Below, one piece after another: positions 1 to 6,003 of a DNA stretch of 8,940 nucleotides. Source of the DNA: Candidatus Segetimicrobium genomatis (GTDB lineage: Bacteria > Sysuimicrobiota > Sysuimicrobiia > Sysuimicrobiales > Segetimicrobiaceae); NCBI GenBank assembly GCA_005882445.1, contig VBAN01000478.1:1-8940 (forward strand), given 5' to 3'. The position numbers and the translations under genes were made by a program. The notes beneath the pieces are model-generated. The model made no database searches. It worked only from the letters and a program-made list of their open reading frames with translations, and had not been told where the DNA came from. Each line of letters starts with the position of its first letter. Within the stretch, counting starts at the first letter, position 1.

Positions 1-86
1 CGAAACCGGCCGGTTGGTGGAATCCTCACCATGCCGGGCGTATATCCTGGACTGAGTTCCGGGGAGCATTGATCAGGGGTGAATAA
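1..86. other. left-edge stretch, no gene assigned
   Basis: All three plus frames are open from the left edge but stop quickly (TGA at 53-55, TGA at 70-72, TAA at 84-86), so the end of an upstream gene may lie here, but no frame gives a recognisable peptide. A TATATC stretch at 41-46 could be a -10 element, but the nearest -35-like TTGGTG (14-19) is 21 bases away, which is too far for a confident call. The stretch from 75 to 86 is the ribosome binding site region of the next gene. Confidence 0.4.
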
Positions 87-254
87 ATGGACACGAAGTT
101 GATCTTCGAGAAAGAGCGGGAGACCAAGAATACGATCCGGTACCAGGAGAAGCCGGCCGAGGGCCAGCCGCCGATTATCGGGACGCTCTACGTGGCGAAA
201 TTCTGGGCCGCCGGCGCCGAACGGGTCACCGTGACGCTGAGCAAGGAAGGCTAG
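87..254 (+). CDS. small conserved-looking protein of unknown function (55 aa)
   Basis: The frame runs from ATG at 87 to TAG at 252-254 and is too short for a standard length cut-off. An AGGGGTG sequence at 75-81 sits 5 bases before the ATG, a good ribosome binding site. The product is charged and soluble, starts MDTKLIFEKERETKNTIRYQ and has an IIGTLYVAKFW strand followed by a VTVTLSK end, which suggests a small beta-rich fold. It has no membrane segment, signal peptide or cysteine. I recall short proteins with the same 'FEKERETKNT-R-E' opening and '-GTLYV-K' middle in other bacteria, all uncharacterised; this is memory, not a search. Only 16 bases separate it from the prenyltransferase, so the two are probably co-transcribed. 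Function unknown. Confidence 0.75.
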   Translation: MDTKLIFEKERETKNTIRYQEKPAEGQPPIIGTLYVAKFWAAGAERVTVTLSKEG

Positions 255-270
255 GCCGGAGGTCAACCGC

Positions 271-1311
271 ATGACGGGAGCTGCGTCGGAAGGGACCGCG
301 ATCCGCGGGCCGCGGGTCTGGCTTCGGGCATTTACGGGGTTCTACCCGCCGCGGGAGAGCACGGCGTCACAACTCGATCCCGTGGCGAAATTTCTGTTCT
401 CCGCCCGCAGCGTCATCCTCGTTATCTCCGCCCAGGCGGCCATGATTGCGGGGCTGCTGGCCGCGAGCGCCGGCCGGTTCGATGCGGTGGCCTTCGTCCT
501 CGTGCTCATCGGACTCGTGACGGCCCATGCGCTGAGCAACCTGAGCAATGATTACTTCGGGCACAGGCGGGGCCACGACACGCCCGACTCGCCCCGGATG
601 CGATATACGATCCACCCCATCGCCAGCGGGCTCCTCGACGGGAAAAGCCTGCTGGTGGGCCTCGGGATCCTCGCGGTCATCGGCGCGGGAGTCGCGCTGT
701 ACTTCTGGGCGGTGCGCGGCCCCCTGGCCCTGGGTTTCGCCCTGGCCGGGCTGGCGCTGCTCTATCTGTATGACGCCGCGCCCAGGCCCCTGAAAAGCCT
801 CGGCCTCGGGGAGATCGCCGCGTTCATCGTCTGGGGACCCCTGATGGTGGGGGGCGGGTATTACGTGATTACCGGGCGCCTGTCACCAACGCCGTTCCTC
901 GTGTCGGTGCCGTACGGGCTCGGGGTGATGTCCATCCTCATCGGCAAGCACATCGACCAGGCGGAGTTCGACCGAAGCCACGGGCAGCGCACGCTGCCGG
1001 TGGCCTTGGGCGAGCACCGCGCGCGGACACTCAACCGGGCGATCATCGCGGCGATGTACGTCGTGGTGGCGGCGCTCATCGCGGGGGGAAGGCTCACCCC
1101 GTTCGCCGCGCTCGTCGTCCTCGCTCTGCCGAGAGCCGGCCGCGCCCTCTCCGTAACGGCCTGGCCCAAACCCGCCGCACCACCGCCGGGGTATGTCGGG
1201 TGGCCCCTCTGGTACCACCGGGTGTCCCTTGTCCACAACCGCCTGTTCGGCTGGACGTATATCGCCGGGCTCGCCGCCGGCGCAATCGCCGCCGGAGCGC
1301 GTCCGGGCTAA
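271..1311 (+). CDS. UbiA-family prenyltransferase, MenA-like (membrane)
   Basis: An integral membrane enzyme that would transfer a prenyl chain from a polyprenyl diphosphate to an aromatic or other acceptor. The two acidic motifs that bind Mg-diphosphate in UbiA enzymes are visible: NDYFGHRRGHD (N93, D94, D103) and D229-QAEF-D234 in KHIDQAEFD, followed by the typical basic GQRTLPVALGE. The YDAAPRPLKSLGLGE stretch (167-181) matches the middle signature of MenA-type members. About eight or nine hydrophobic segments lie at roughly 45-67, 70-90, 127-147, 151-168, 181-200, 208-226, 257-273, 276-288 and 328-342. At 346 aa it is a little longer than the usual 290-310, with a soluble N-terminal lead and a Pro-rich loop near 299-310. 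GGAGG at 258-262 is spaced 8 bases from the ATG. No other quinone gene is nearby, so the acceptor (dihydroxynaphthoate or something else) cannot be assigned. Family is secure; MenA itself is only a guess. Confidence 0.88.
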   Translation: MTGAASEGTAIRGPRVWLRAFTGFYPPRESTASQLDPVAKFLFSARSVILVISAQAAMIAGLLAASAGRFDAVAFVLVLIGLVTAHALSNLSNDYFGHRRGHDTPDSPRMRYTIHPIASGLLDGKSLLVGLGILAVIGAGVALYFWAVRGPLALGFALAGLALLYLYDAAPRPLKSLGLGEIAAFIVWGPLMVGGGYYVITGRLSPTPFLVSVPYGLGVMSILIGKHIDQAEFDRSHGQRTLPVALGEHRARTLNRAIIAAMYVVVAALIAGGRLTPFAALVVLALPRAGRALSVTAWPKPAAPPPGYVGWPLWYHRVSLVHNRLFGWTYIAGLAAGAIAAGARPG

Positions 1312-1358
1312 CGGGCGATCCGAATCGAAGAGTGCGCCCTCGTACCGAGACCACAGCC

Positions 1359-1373
1359 GCGGGACGAGCCCGC
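1359..1373 (+). other. GC-rich stem-loop in the cupin leader
   Basis: GCGGG (1359-1363) and CCCGC (1369-1373) form a 5-bp stem with the loop ACGAG. Flanking CCGCGG repeats (1357-1362 and 1379-1384) offer alternative pairings. It ends 13 bases before the AGGAGGG ribosome binding site of the cupin gene. No T-tract follows, so it is not a standard intrinsic terminator for the prenyltransferase. Any regulatory role is speculative. Confidence 0.3.
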
Positions 1374-1386
1374 CTCGGCCGCGGAT

Positions 1387-1395
1387 AGGAGGGAG
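1387..1395 (+). promoter_or_regulatory. Shine-Dalgarno that fixes the cupin GTG start
   Basis: AGGAGGGAG lies 4 to 7 bases before the GTG at 1400, depending on which part pairs with 16S rRNA. It is the strongest site in the vicinity and decides the start codon over upstream in-frame candidates. Confidence 0.75.
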
Positions 1396-1399
1396 ATTC

Positions 1400-1801
1400 G
1401 TGCGCATATTCAGAGTACAGTCGGAGCAGGCCAAACATCCGGATAATCCGGAGTATTTCAGCGGCACGGTCCGCCAGCAGCGCCTGAACCAGACGAAGGA
1501 ACCCGGGGGCATCGACCTGGTCGCCGTCTTCTTCGCGCCCGGAGCGCGGACGCGGCCCCATATCCACACGACCGACCAGGTGCTCACCGTGGTCGAGGGC
1601 GAGGGGATCGTCGCGACCGAGCAGGAGCGGCGCCTCATCCGGCCGGGAGATATCGTCATCATCCCCGGGGGCCGGTGGCACTGGCACGGCGCCACGCCGG
1701 CCTCCGCGATGTGCCACGTCTCCGCGCGGCCCGGCGGCCCTACGAACTGGTCCGCGCCGGTGCGCGACTGGGAGACCTACATGCAGGGCGCCCGGTCTTG
1801 A
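1400..1801 (+). CDS. small single-domain cupin protein
   Basis: A 133-aa protein forming one cupin beta-barrel. The GTG at 1400 is chosen because AGGAGG at 1387-1392 sits 7 bases upstream; a longer in-frame ATG at 1193 lies inside the prenyltransferase gene and lacks such a site. Cupin motif 1 is PGARTRPHIHTTDQVLTVVEG, with candidate metal ligands H54 and H56 and a glutamine (Q60) where classical cupins have glutamate. Motif 2 is RPGDIVIIPGGRWHWHGA, with H94 as the last ligand. The Gln variant and the 'HWHGA' ending resemble the cupin branch that includes the manganese (R)-mandelonitrile lyases and cupins linked with carboxymuconolactone decarboxylases (family knowledge). No signal peptide, so probably cytoplasmic. 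It lies 88 bases after the prenyltransferase and may be separately translated from the same transcript. Substrate unknown; enzyme or ligand sensor are both possible. Confidence 0.87.
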   Translation: MRIFRVQSEQAKHPDNPEYFSGTVRQQRLNQTKEPGGIDLVAVFFAPGARTRPHIHTTDQVLTVVEGEGIVATEQERRLIRPGDIVIIPGGRWHWHGATPASAMCHVSARPGGPTNWSAPVRDWETYMQGARS

Positions 1802-1850
1802 CTTCGCAACCACCCACGGGAAATTGTCGAACGCCTGATCACTTTGATCC

Positions 1851-1866
1851 GGGTATATATATCCCG
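1851..1866 (+). promoter_or_regulatory. AT-rich patch, possible promoter element
   Basis: GGGTATATATATCCCG is a conspicuous AT run in otherwise GC-rich DNA, in the 150-base gap between the cupin and the broken metalloprotease-like gene. TATATA at 1854-1859 could act as a -10 box, but there is no well-spaced -35 hexamer (TTGTCG at 1824-1829 is 24 bases away). The flanking CGGG/CCCG could also close a small hairpin. The call rests on composition and position only. Confidence 0.25.
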
Positions 1867-1951
1867 AGCGCCCCAAGCGCGAAAGCCGCAGAGGTTGGTG
1901 CTGCGCCGGGGCGGCAGGGCGAAGTCAAGGATCGAGGACGGGTGGAGGGCG

Positions 1952-2880
1952 ATGCGGAGGCGGGCTTCGGAGGGCGCCGTGCGCGCGGCGACTCGGAGGA
2001 CCAAGCGCAAGACCTGGGGCGGGGGGAGCCCGATCCCGCATGCCCCGTCCATCCGAGGCGTGCGGTTGTCCAGGAAGCAGGCGCCGGCACCTCCCACGGC
2101 GGCGAGGTTTCCAGGTTTTGTCTATAACGGCGGCCCCGTCATCGCCTCCCCGCAGGTCTACACGAGTTTCTGGGGACCATTGTGGACGCAGGATCAGGCG
2201 CACAAGTCCCGCGCCGACAGGCTGAGCCGGTTTCACGCGGACCTGCTCCAGAGCGGCTTCATGAACGTGCTGAGCCAGTACGGCGTGGGGCACGGGGCGG
2301 GGGCGGCCGGCGCCTTCGTCCGGGCGACGTTTATCGGCAGTGTGCCCGGCACGCTCACCGACCCGGGCTCATCGCGGTCATCATCTACCTCGACGCGACC
2401 ATCGGCGTGGACGATGCGTCGAATGGGCTGGTGCTCTGCGAGGCGGCCAACGACACGGCGTTCGGCTACCACAACTTTTTCACGACCACCGCGGGCCACC
2501 CATTCTACTATGCGATCGTCCCGGCGCTGAGCGATACATGCCTGGCAGAGTCGTGTCCGGGGAACGACGCCGGCTGCTCCCTCCATCTCTCCGAAACACA
2601 GGAGCAGCGCCTGACGCAGGTGGCCAGCCACGAGTTCGCGGAGATGACCACCGATCCGCAGTTGAATGCGTGGGTCGATCCCGCGAACGGAGAGAACGGG
2701 GACATCTGCAATGGCGAGTCGGACCCTCTCACCGTGGGGGGGAACACCTGGACCGTGCAGCGGATTTACAGCAAGTACGACGATATCAACAGCAGCGGCA
2801 GGGTGTTCTGCCTGAGCCAGGCGCAGGATCCCAGGCCGAGGCTGAGCCCGGGCCCCACCGACCGTCCAACCCGCGCCTGA
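1952..2880 (+). pseudogene. EXORDIUM/phosphate-induced-type putative metalloprotease-like protein, frameshifted
   Basis: Two overlapping plus frames together encode one protein. The first (ATG 1952, GGAGG at 1944-1948, rather close) has a basic Arg-rich start, then GFVYNGGPVIASPQVYTSFW and a helical region ending in GTLTDPG. At about 2366-2368 the homologous reading moves to another frame, which continues as LIAVIIYLDATIGVDD, then FGYHNFFTTTAGHPFYYAIV, a Cys-containing loop, SHEFAEMTTDP (HEFAE codons at 2629-2643), ENGDICNGESDP and WTVQRIYSKYDD, ending at TGA 2878-2880. The YNGGPV opening and the SHE-xx-E-xx-TDP motif recall the phosphate-induced/EXORDIUM-type family and bacterial secreted relatives; the HExxE could bind metal, though proteolysis is unproven. 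One missing base in GGGC would join the frames, but the linker between LTD and IIYLD also looks short for the family, so a larger deletion is possible. No clear signal peptide. A GTG at 1979 is an alternative start. Confidence 0.72.
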
Positions 2881-2950
2881 TCTCGGCGGACGGCGCCGTG
2901 TTCACCGCGCGCCGCACCGCTCCGGCTGAGAGACTCCGCCCGCGGATCCC

Positions 2951-4177
2951 CTACGCCCGCCTCTTCCGGGCCACGATCCTCTCGGCCAGCACGGCCGCGT
3001 CCTCCGCGACGCCGAGGAAGGTCGCCGACCTGCGTTTGCGCTGGAAATGCACGCCCATGAAGTGCAGCCCTTGAACAACCGTGCTGGAGCCGTCCTGTTG
3101 GATGGGGAAACCCAGATCATCGAATGCCGACGGCAACCTGACCCAGCTTGTGTAGTCCGGCCGGAAGCCCGATGTAAAGATGACGGCGCCAAACCCTCTG
3201 AGATCCAGGCGCTCTGCAGGGCGTGCGCTGAACGGCGCCGGTACTGGCATCTCAGGCGGCGCGACGCCTCGGACGCCGCAGCTCTTCCGAATGAGCCCGC
3301 ACAGGTCGGCATACCGGGTGTCGCCAAAGGCAACGGACTCCGCCAGGTCAGGCGCAAAGTGCGCCACGCCGTCTTCGACCCCGATCAGGTGGCCAAGCAG
3401 GTTGACGCCCAACATTTGCAGGGTCCGGTAATTGAGGTCGTGGCCTCCCCGACCGCCGCTGGCCTGCGGGTTTGCCCCGAGGCGCGCCCGCGGGGTGGGA
3501 AGATCGGCCAGGGTGGTTTCAAAGAACGGTGTCTCAACAGCCCATGCGATGGTGTCCCGGCCTTCGAGCCGCCGGGGAATCCATGGCGCGCGTCCACAGG
3601 CGATAAAGGTGTCCCGCCCGGCTTCGGCGATCTCCTCGGCCAGCTGGCAGCCGGTCTGCCCGCTGCCGACCACGAGGACCGGACCCGGCGGAAGGGCCGT
3701 GGGGTTCGTGTAGTTCTCGGCGTCGATCACATGGAGCGATGCCGGCAGCTGGGCGGCGGCGGGAGGGCGGTGCGGCTTCTGATATCCGCCCGAGGCGAGC
3801 ACGACCTGCCGGGCGCGGACCATGCCCGCAGACGTCCGCAGCTGGAAGCCGTCGTCGTCGCCTGTGTCCAGCGCCGAGACATTGACTCCCTCGCGCACCG
3901 GCGCCTTGAAGCTGCGCGCGTAGTCCGCGAGATGAGCCACAATGTCATCTCTGGGCATGAAGCCATCTGGATCCCCACCGCGGTACGGGGCGCCCGGCAG
4001 CCGCACCGTCCAGTTGGGAATGACCAGGCAGAAGCTGTCCCAGCGGCCCCGCCACGTCTCGCCCAGCCGACCGCGCTCCAGCACAACATGCTCGATCCCC
4101 GCGTGACCAAGCTCGTGGCTGATTGAGAGACCCGCCTGGCCGGCGCCGACGACGGCAACGTCAACGGTTTCCGTCAT
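2951..4177 (-). CDS. CzcO/FMO-like FAD- and NAD(P)-dependent oxidoreductase
   Basis: A cytoplasmic flavoprotein of about 408 aa with two Rossmann dinucleotide sites, as in flavin monooxygenases, Baeyer-Villiger-type enzymes and CzcO-like proteins. Counting from the upper ATG at 4180, the FAD site is VVGAGQAGLSISHEL (G12-x-G-xx-G17, with acidic E35 at the end of the second strand), then WRGRWDSFCLVIPNW (43-57). HVIDAENYTNP (150-160) sits where the FMO fingerprint is expected, and VVGSGQTGCQLAEE (170-183) is the NAD(P) site. TSGFRPDYTSW (336-346) and GLHFMGVHFQRKRRSATFLGV (371-391) form the C-terminal FAD-contacting part. Two ATGs stand in tandem (4180 and 4177); the second is better spaced (7 bases) from GGAGG at 4189-4185. 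It is the last gene of the probable three-gene minus-strand operon, and its end faces the broken gene across 70 bases with no clear terminator. Substrate unknown; oxygenation or sulfide/thiol oxidation are both possible. Confidence 0.85.
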   Translation of the reverse strand: MTETVDVAVVGAGQAGLSISHELGHAGIEHVVLERGRLGETWRGRWDSFCLVIPNWTVRLPGAPYRGGDPDGFMPRDDIVAHLADYARSFKAPVREGVNVSALDTGDDDGFQLRTSAGMVRARQVVLASGGYQKPHRPPAAAQLPASLHVIDAENYTNPTALPPGPVLVVGSGQTGCQLAEEIAEAGRDTFIACGRAPWIPRRLEGRDTIAWAVETPFFETTLADLPTPRARLGANPQASGGRGGHDLNYRTLQMLGVNLLGHLIGVEDGVAHFAPDLAESVAFGDTRYADLCGLIRKSCGVRGVAPPEMPVPAPFSARPAERLDLRGFGAVIFTSGFRPDYTSWVRLPSAFDDLGFPIQQDGSSTVVQGLHFMGVHFQRKRRSATFLGVAEDAAVLAERIVARKRRA

Positions 4178-4181
4178 CATT

Positions 4182-4213
4182 CCCCCTCCCGGCGATCCGC
4201 GAGACGCGCCGGG
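4182..4213 (-). promoter_or_regulatory. stem-loop abutting the flavoprotein ribosome binding site
   Basis: CCCGGCG (4188-4194) and CGCCGGG (4207-4213) are perfect 7-bp inverted repeats separated by 12 bases. In the minus-strand transcript the 3' arm ends in the first three G of the Shine-Dalgarno GGGAGGGGG (4190-4182), just before the tandem ATGs. It fills most of the 43-base gap behind the exported-protein gene. There is no U-tract, so a classical terminator is unlikely; partial masking of the ribosome binding site or a processing stem is possible. Confidence 0.35.
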
Positions 4214-4223
4214 TCCAGTCCCA

Positions 4224-4805
4224 TCACTTCAAGTCGATGACCGGGTGCAGCTCGACGCCGTTCGGAGCCACGCCCTTCTGTCCATGGATTTCATCGAAGA
4301 ATAACACCCCGGTCACGGTCGCGAGCGGTCTGCCCGGGATCGGGGCGAAGTGGGTGGTCGAGGGCATCCCGAACCGCTGGATGAACGCCGCCCGGACCCG
4401 GGCCATCTGGGCCCGCACCCGAGAACCTTGGGCGCACGCGGGGGCCGGGATCTCGGCGATCATGGTCGCGCCGTCTCGCGGATCCGCGATCACCACGTGG
4501 AAGTCGCTGTCGGCCTCCTCCTTGACGAACACGAGCCTGGCCCGGACCGTGTACGTGACTCGCTCGGCCGCCGTCCTGCCGAGCGCGCCCGAGAGCGTCG
4601 CCGGCGCCGGCAGGGCCCGGAGCGCGTCGACCTGTCCCTGCCGCGGCGTGAGAGCGACCTGGCCGGCCCCGGAATCCGTGAGCGTCTTGACGCCCCAGCG
4701 CCAGGCGCCGCAGCCTGTGTGGGCCGTCTCTCCGGGCGCGGGCGCCATCCAACCGGCCGCCGCCAGGACCAACCCGGCGAAGAAGCACAACACTGAGCGA
4801 CGCAT
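4224..4805 (-). CDS. exported protein of unknown function with HGQ-x-GVAPNG-x-ELHP motif
   Basis: A 193-aa protein with a clear N-terminal export signal: MRRS, a hydrophobic core VLCFFAGLVLAAAGW, then APAPGETAHT, with cleavage likely after an Ala near residue 21-28. The ATG at 4805 is chosen because AGGAGG (4818-4813) is 7 bases upstream; an in-frame ATG at 4886 would overlap the preceding gene and bury the signal. The mature part starts with CGAWRWGVKTLTD (C32), continues with an acidic KEEADSDFHVVIADP stretch (95-109), TMIAEIPAPAC (C124, perhaps disulfide-bonded to C32), a helical Arg/Ala region, and ends with VTGVLFFDEIHGQKG and VAPNGVELHPVIDLK. I recall this arrangement, especially 'DSD-H-VI-D', 'TMI-EIP-PAC' and the final 'APN-ELHPV', from uncharacterised proteins in many bacteria, so it looks like a real conserved family without assigned function. 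Conserved His/Asp/Glu could bind metal. Middle gene of the probable operon. Confidence 0.8.
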   Translation of the reverse strand: MRRSVLCFFAGLVLAAAGWMAPAPGETAHTGCGAWRWGVKTLTDSGAGQVALTPRQGQVDALRALPAPATLSGALGRTAAERVTYTVRARLVFVKEEADSDFHVVIADPRDGATMIAEIPAPACAQGSRVRAQMARVRAAFIQRFGMPSTTHFAPIPGRPLATVTGVLFFDEIHGQKGVAPNGVELHPVIDLK

Positions 4806-4848
4806 CGTCCTTCCTCCTGTGTCCGACGTCCACGTCCCTGCTCGGACG

Positions 4849-5127
4849 CTACAAGGGGATCTCGGCCCAGGTCGTTCCCGTGGCATCCGTGTACAGCGAG
4901 TCGAGCTTCACGGCGCGAAAGTCCGGATCGGTGTTGAGCGTGTCGAAGTGGGCGAGCTTGTCGATCTCATACATGAACAGGCGATTGGGAGTGCCGGACG
5001 TCATAGACGCATAATACTTGAAGTTTCGGCCGCCGTGCTTTTGAACGACCGTCTTGAGCTTGCGCAGCTCGTCTTTGGCTCTCTCCTTGTGATCAGGGTG
5101 GATCTGAAACAGGTAATGAACAATCAT
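4849..5127 (-). CDS. small dimeric alpha/beta-barrel (NIPSNAP/ABM-like) protein
   Basis: A 92-aa soluble protein beginning MIVHYLFQIHPDHKERAKDE. The pattern (beta strand, amphipathic helix ending near residue 31, strand at 35-41, strand LFMYEIDKLAHFD, helix with TDPDFRAVKLDSL, final strand TTWAEIPL) is that of ferredoxin-like dimeric barrels such as NIPSNAP, ABM and EthD proteins. This is a fold guess from pattern, not a family match. The ATG at 5127 is preferred because homologous-looking sequence begins there; an ATG at 5169 would add only a Gly/Arg-rich lead. The ribosome binding site is weak (a GGGGGTG run at about 5141-5135). Codon use is visibly richer in A/T than in the neighbours (ATT, GTT, CAT, TTT, AGA, TAT). 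It heads the minus-strand series, 43 bases before the exported protein. Such proteins often act as small oxygenases, isomerases or chaperones next to redox enzymes; the role here is unknown. Confidence 0.8.
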   Translation of the reverse strand: MIVHYLFQIHPDHKERAKDELRKLKTVVQKHGGRNFKYYASMTSGTPNRLFMYEIDKLAHFDTLNTDPDFRAVKLDSLYTDATGTTWAEIPL

Positions 5128-5235
5128 CCGCGCACCCCCGGGGTCTGCTTGCCTCAATCGATATGACATGGCGCGCGCGATCTCCTGGCACAGGAGGACG
5201 CCTCGGAGCGGGAGAACCCCCTCTACCATCGGACG
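5128..5235. promoter_or_regulatory. divergent intergenic region with a perfect inverted repeat
   Basis: The 108 bases between the divergent barrel-protein and methyltransferase genes must contain promoters for both directions, but no convincing -35/-10 pair stands out. CTCCTG (5182-5187) and CAGGAG (5191-5196) form a perfect 15-base inverted repeat around GCA, a possible operator half-site pair or RNA hairpin. An A/T-rich island, TCAATCGATATGACAT (5154-5169), contains the palindrome ATCGAT and is the most likely melting region. Confidence 0.35.
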
Positions 5236-6003
5236 ATGAGCATCTACCGCCGCTACGCCGAGGCGTACGTCAAGGCCGGCCAGGGCCGCTGGAGCCTGCA
5301 GCTCATTCCCTGGGTCATGAACGTGTTCGACCGCCAGGGGGCCTCCCCGGGTTCCCTCGTCGACGTGGCGTGCGGCTCCGGGGAGTTCGCCCTCGCCATG
5401 GCCCAACGCGGGCTGCGGGTCACCGCGGTGGACCAATCCCCCGAGATGCTCGCGATCGCGCGGCGCAGCGCGAAGGAGAAGGAGATCGCGGTGACCTTCC
5501 TCGAGCAGGACATGCGCGACCTCGCGCTCCCTGCGCCCGTCGACGCCGCGACCTGCTTCTATGACAGCCTCAACTACCTGACCACCGACGCGGACTTCAG
5601 GCGGGCCCTCAGGGCGGTCGCCGGCGCGCTGCGGCCCGGCGGCCTCTTCCTCTTCGATATGAACACGATCCAGGGGCTGGCGACGCGGTGGGGCAACCGC
5701 GTCTGGGTGATCCAGGACAACGAAGAGGCGCTCGAGGTCGACCAGAGCGACTTCGACTACGACGCCGGGATCGCCACGCTCAAGGTCAACGCGTTCCTCC
5801 GCCGGGAGCGGGATCTCTACGAGCGGGTGCGGGAGATCCATCGGGAGCGCGGGTATCCGGTGCCGGCGATCGACGCCGAGCTCGGCGCCGCCGGGTTTGA
5901 GGTCCTCGGGCGGTGGGCCAGCCCCGAGTTTGCGCAGGTCGCCCCGCAGACCGAACGGGTCTTCTACGCGGCGCGCCGGACGGAGCCGTCAGGCAGGCTC
6001 TGA
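5236..6003 (+). CDS. class I SAM-dependent methyltransferase
   Basis: A 255-aa soluble enzyme with the Rossmann-like methyltransferase fold. Motif I, LVDVACGSGEFAL (41-53), binds S-adenosylmethionine. VTAVDQSPEML (62-72) carries the acidic residue (D66) for the ribose. LEQDMRDLAL (89-98) is motif II, DAATCFYDSLNYL (103-115) the post-II strand with a possible active-site region, and LRPGGLFLFDMNT (132-144) motif III. The remaining C-terminal part has FDYDAGIATLKVNAFLRR, a strand that resembles the substrate-cap sheet of small-molecule methyltransferases. The opening IYRRYAEAY is typical of the family's N-terminal cap helix. The ATG at 5236 lacks a strong ribosome binding site; CAGGAGG at 5191-5197 is too far away to serve it. 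The acceptor cannot be assigned. It stands alone on the plus strand between two minus-strand blocks and overlaps the DUF72 gene tail to tail by 15 bases. Confidence 0.88.
   Translation: MSIYRRYAEAYVKAGQGRWSLQLIPWVMNVFDRQGASPGSLVDVACGSGEFALAMAQRGLRVTAVDQSPEMLAIARRSAKEKEIAVTFLEQDMRDLALPAPVDAATCFYDSLNYLTTDADFRRALRAVAGALRPGGLFLFDMNTIQGLATRWGNRVWVIQDNEEALEVDQSDFDYDAGIATLKVNAFLRRERDLYERVREIHRERGYPVPAIDAELGAAGFEVLGRWASPEFAQVAPQTERVFYAARRTEPSGRL

Noticed and set aside
1193..1399. N-terminal extension of the cupin from an ATG at 1193
   Set aside because: It lies within the prenyltransferase coding sequence, reads as low-complexity, and lacks a ribosome binding site; the GTG at 1400 has an excellent one.
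883..1695. Long open minus-strand frame opposite the prenyltransferase and cupin
   Set aside because: Its translation is Arg/Pro/Gly-rich without recognisable motifs, and it lies opposite two well-supported genes; it is a high-GC shadow.
2881..2950. Bidirectional terminator between the broken gene and the flavoprotein gene
   Set aside because: GC-rich with several short inverted segments, but no clean stem followed by a T-tract on either strand.
3047..4126. Long open plus-strand frame opposite the flavoprotein
   Set aside because: No domain is recognisable, while the minus strand shows both dinucleotide-binding sites in order.
5128..5841. Minus-strand N-terminal extension of the small barrel protein to 5841
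   Set aside because: It would run through the methyltransferase gene in antisense with Arg/Gly/Pro/Val-rich sequence; the ATG at 5127 gives a complete compact domain.
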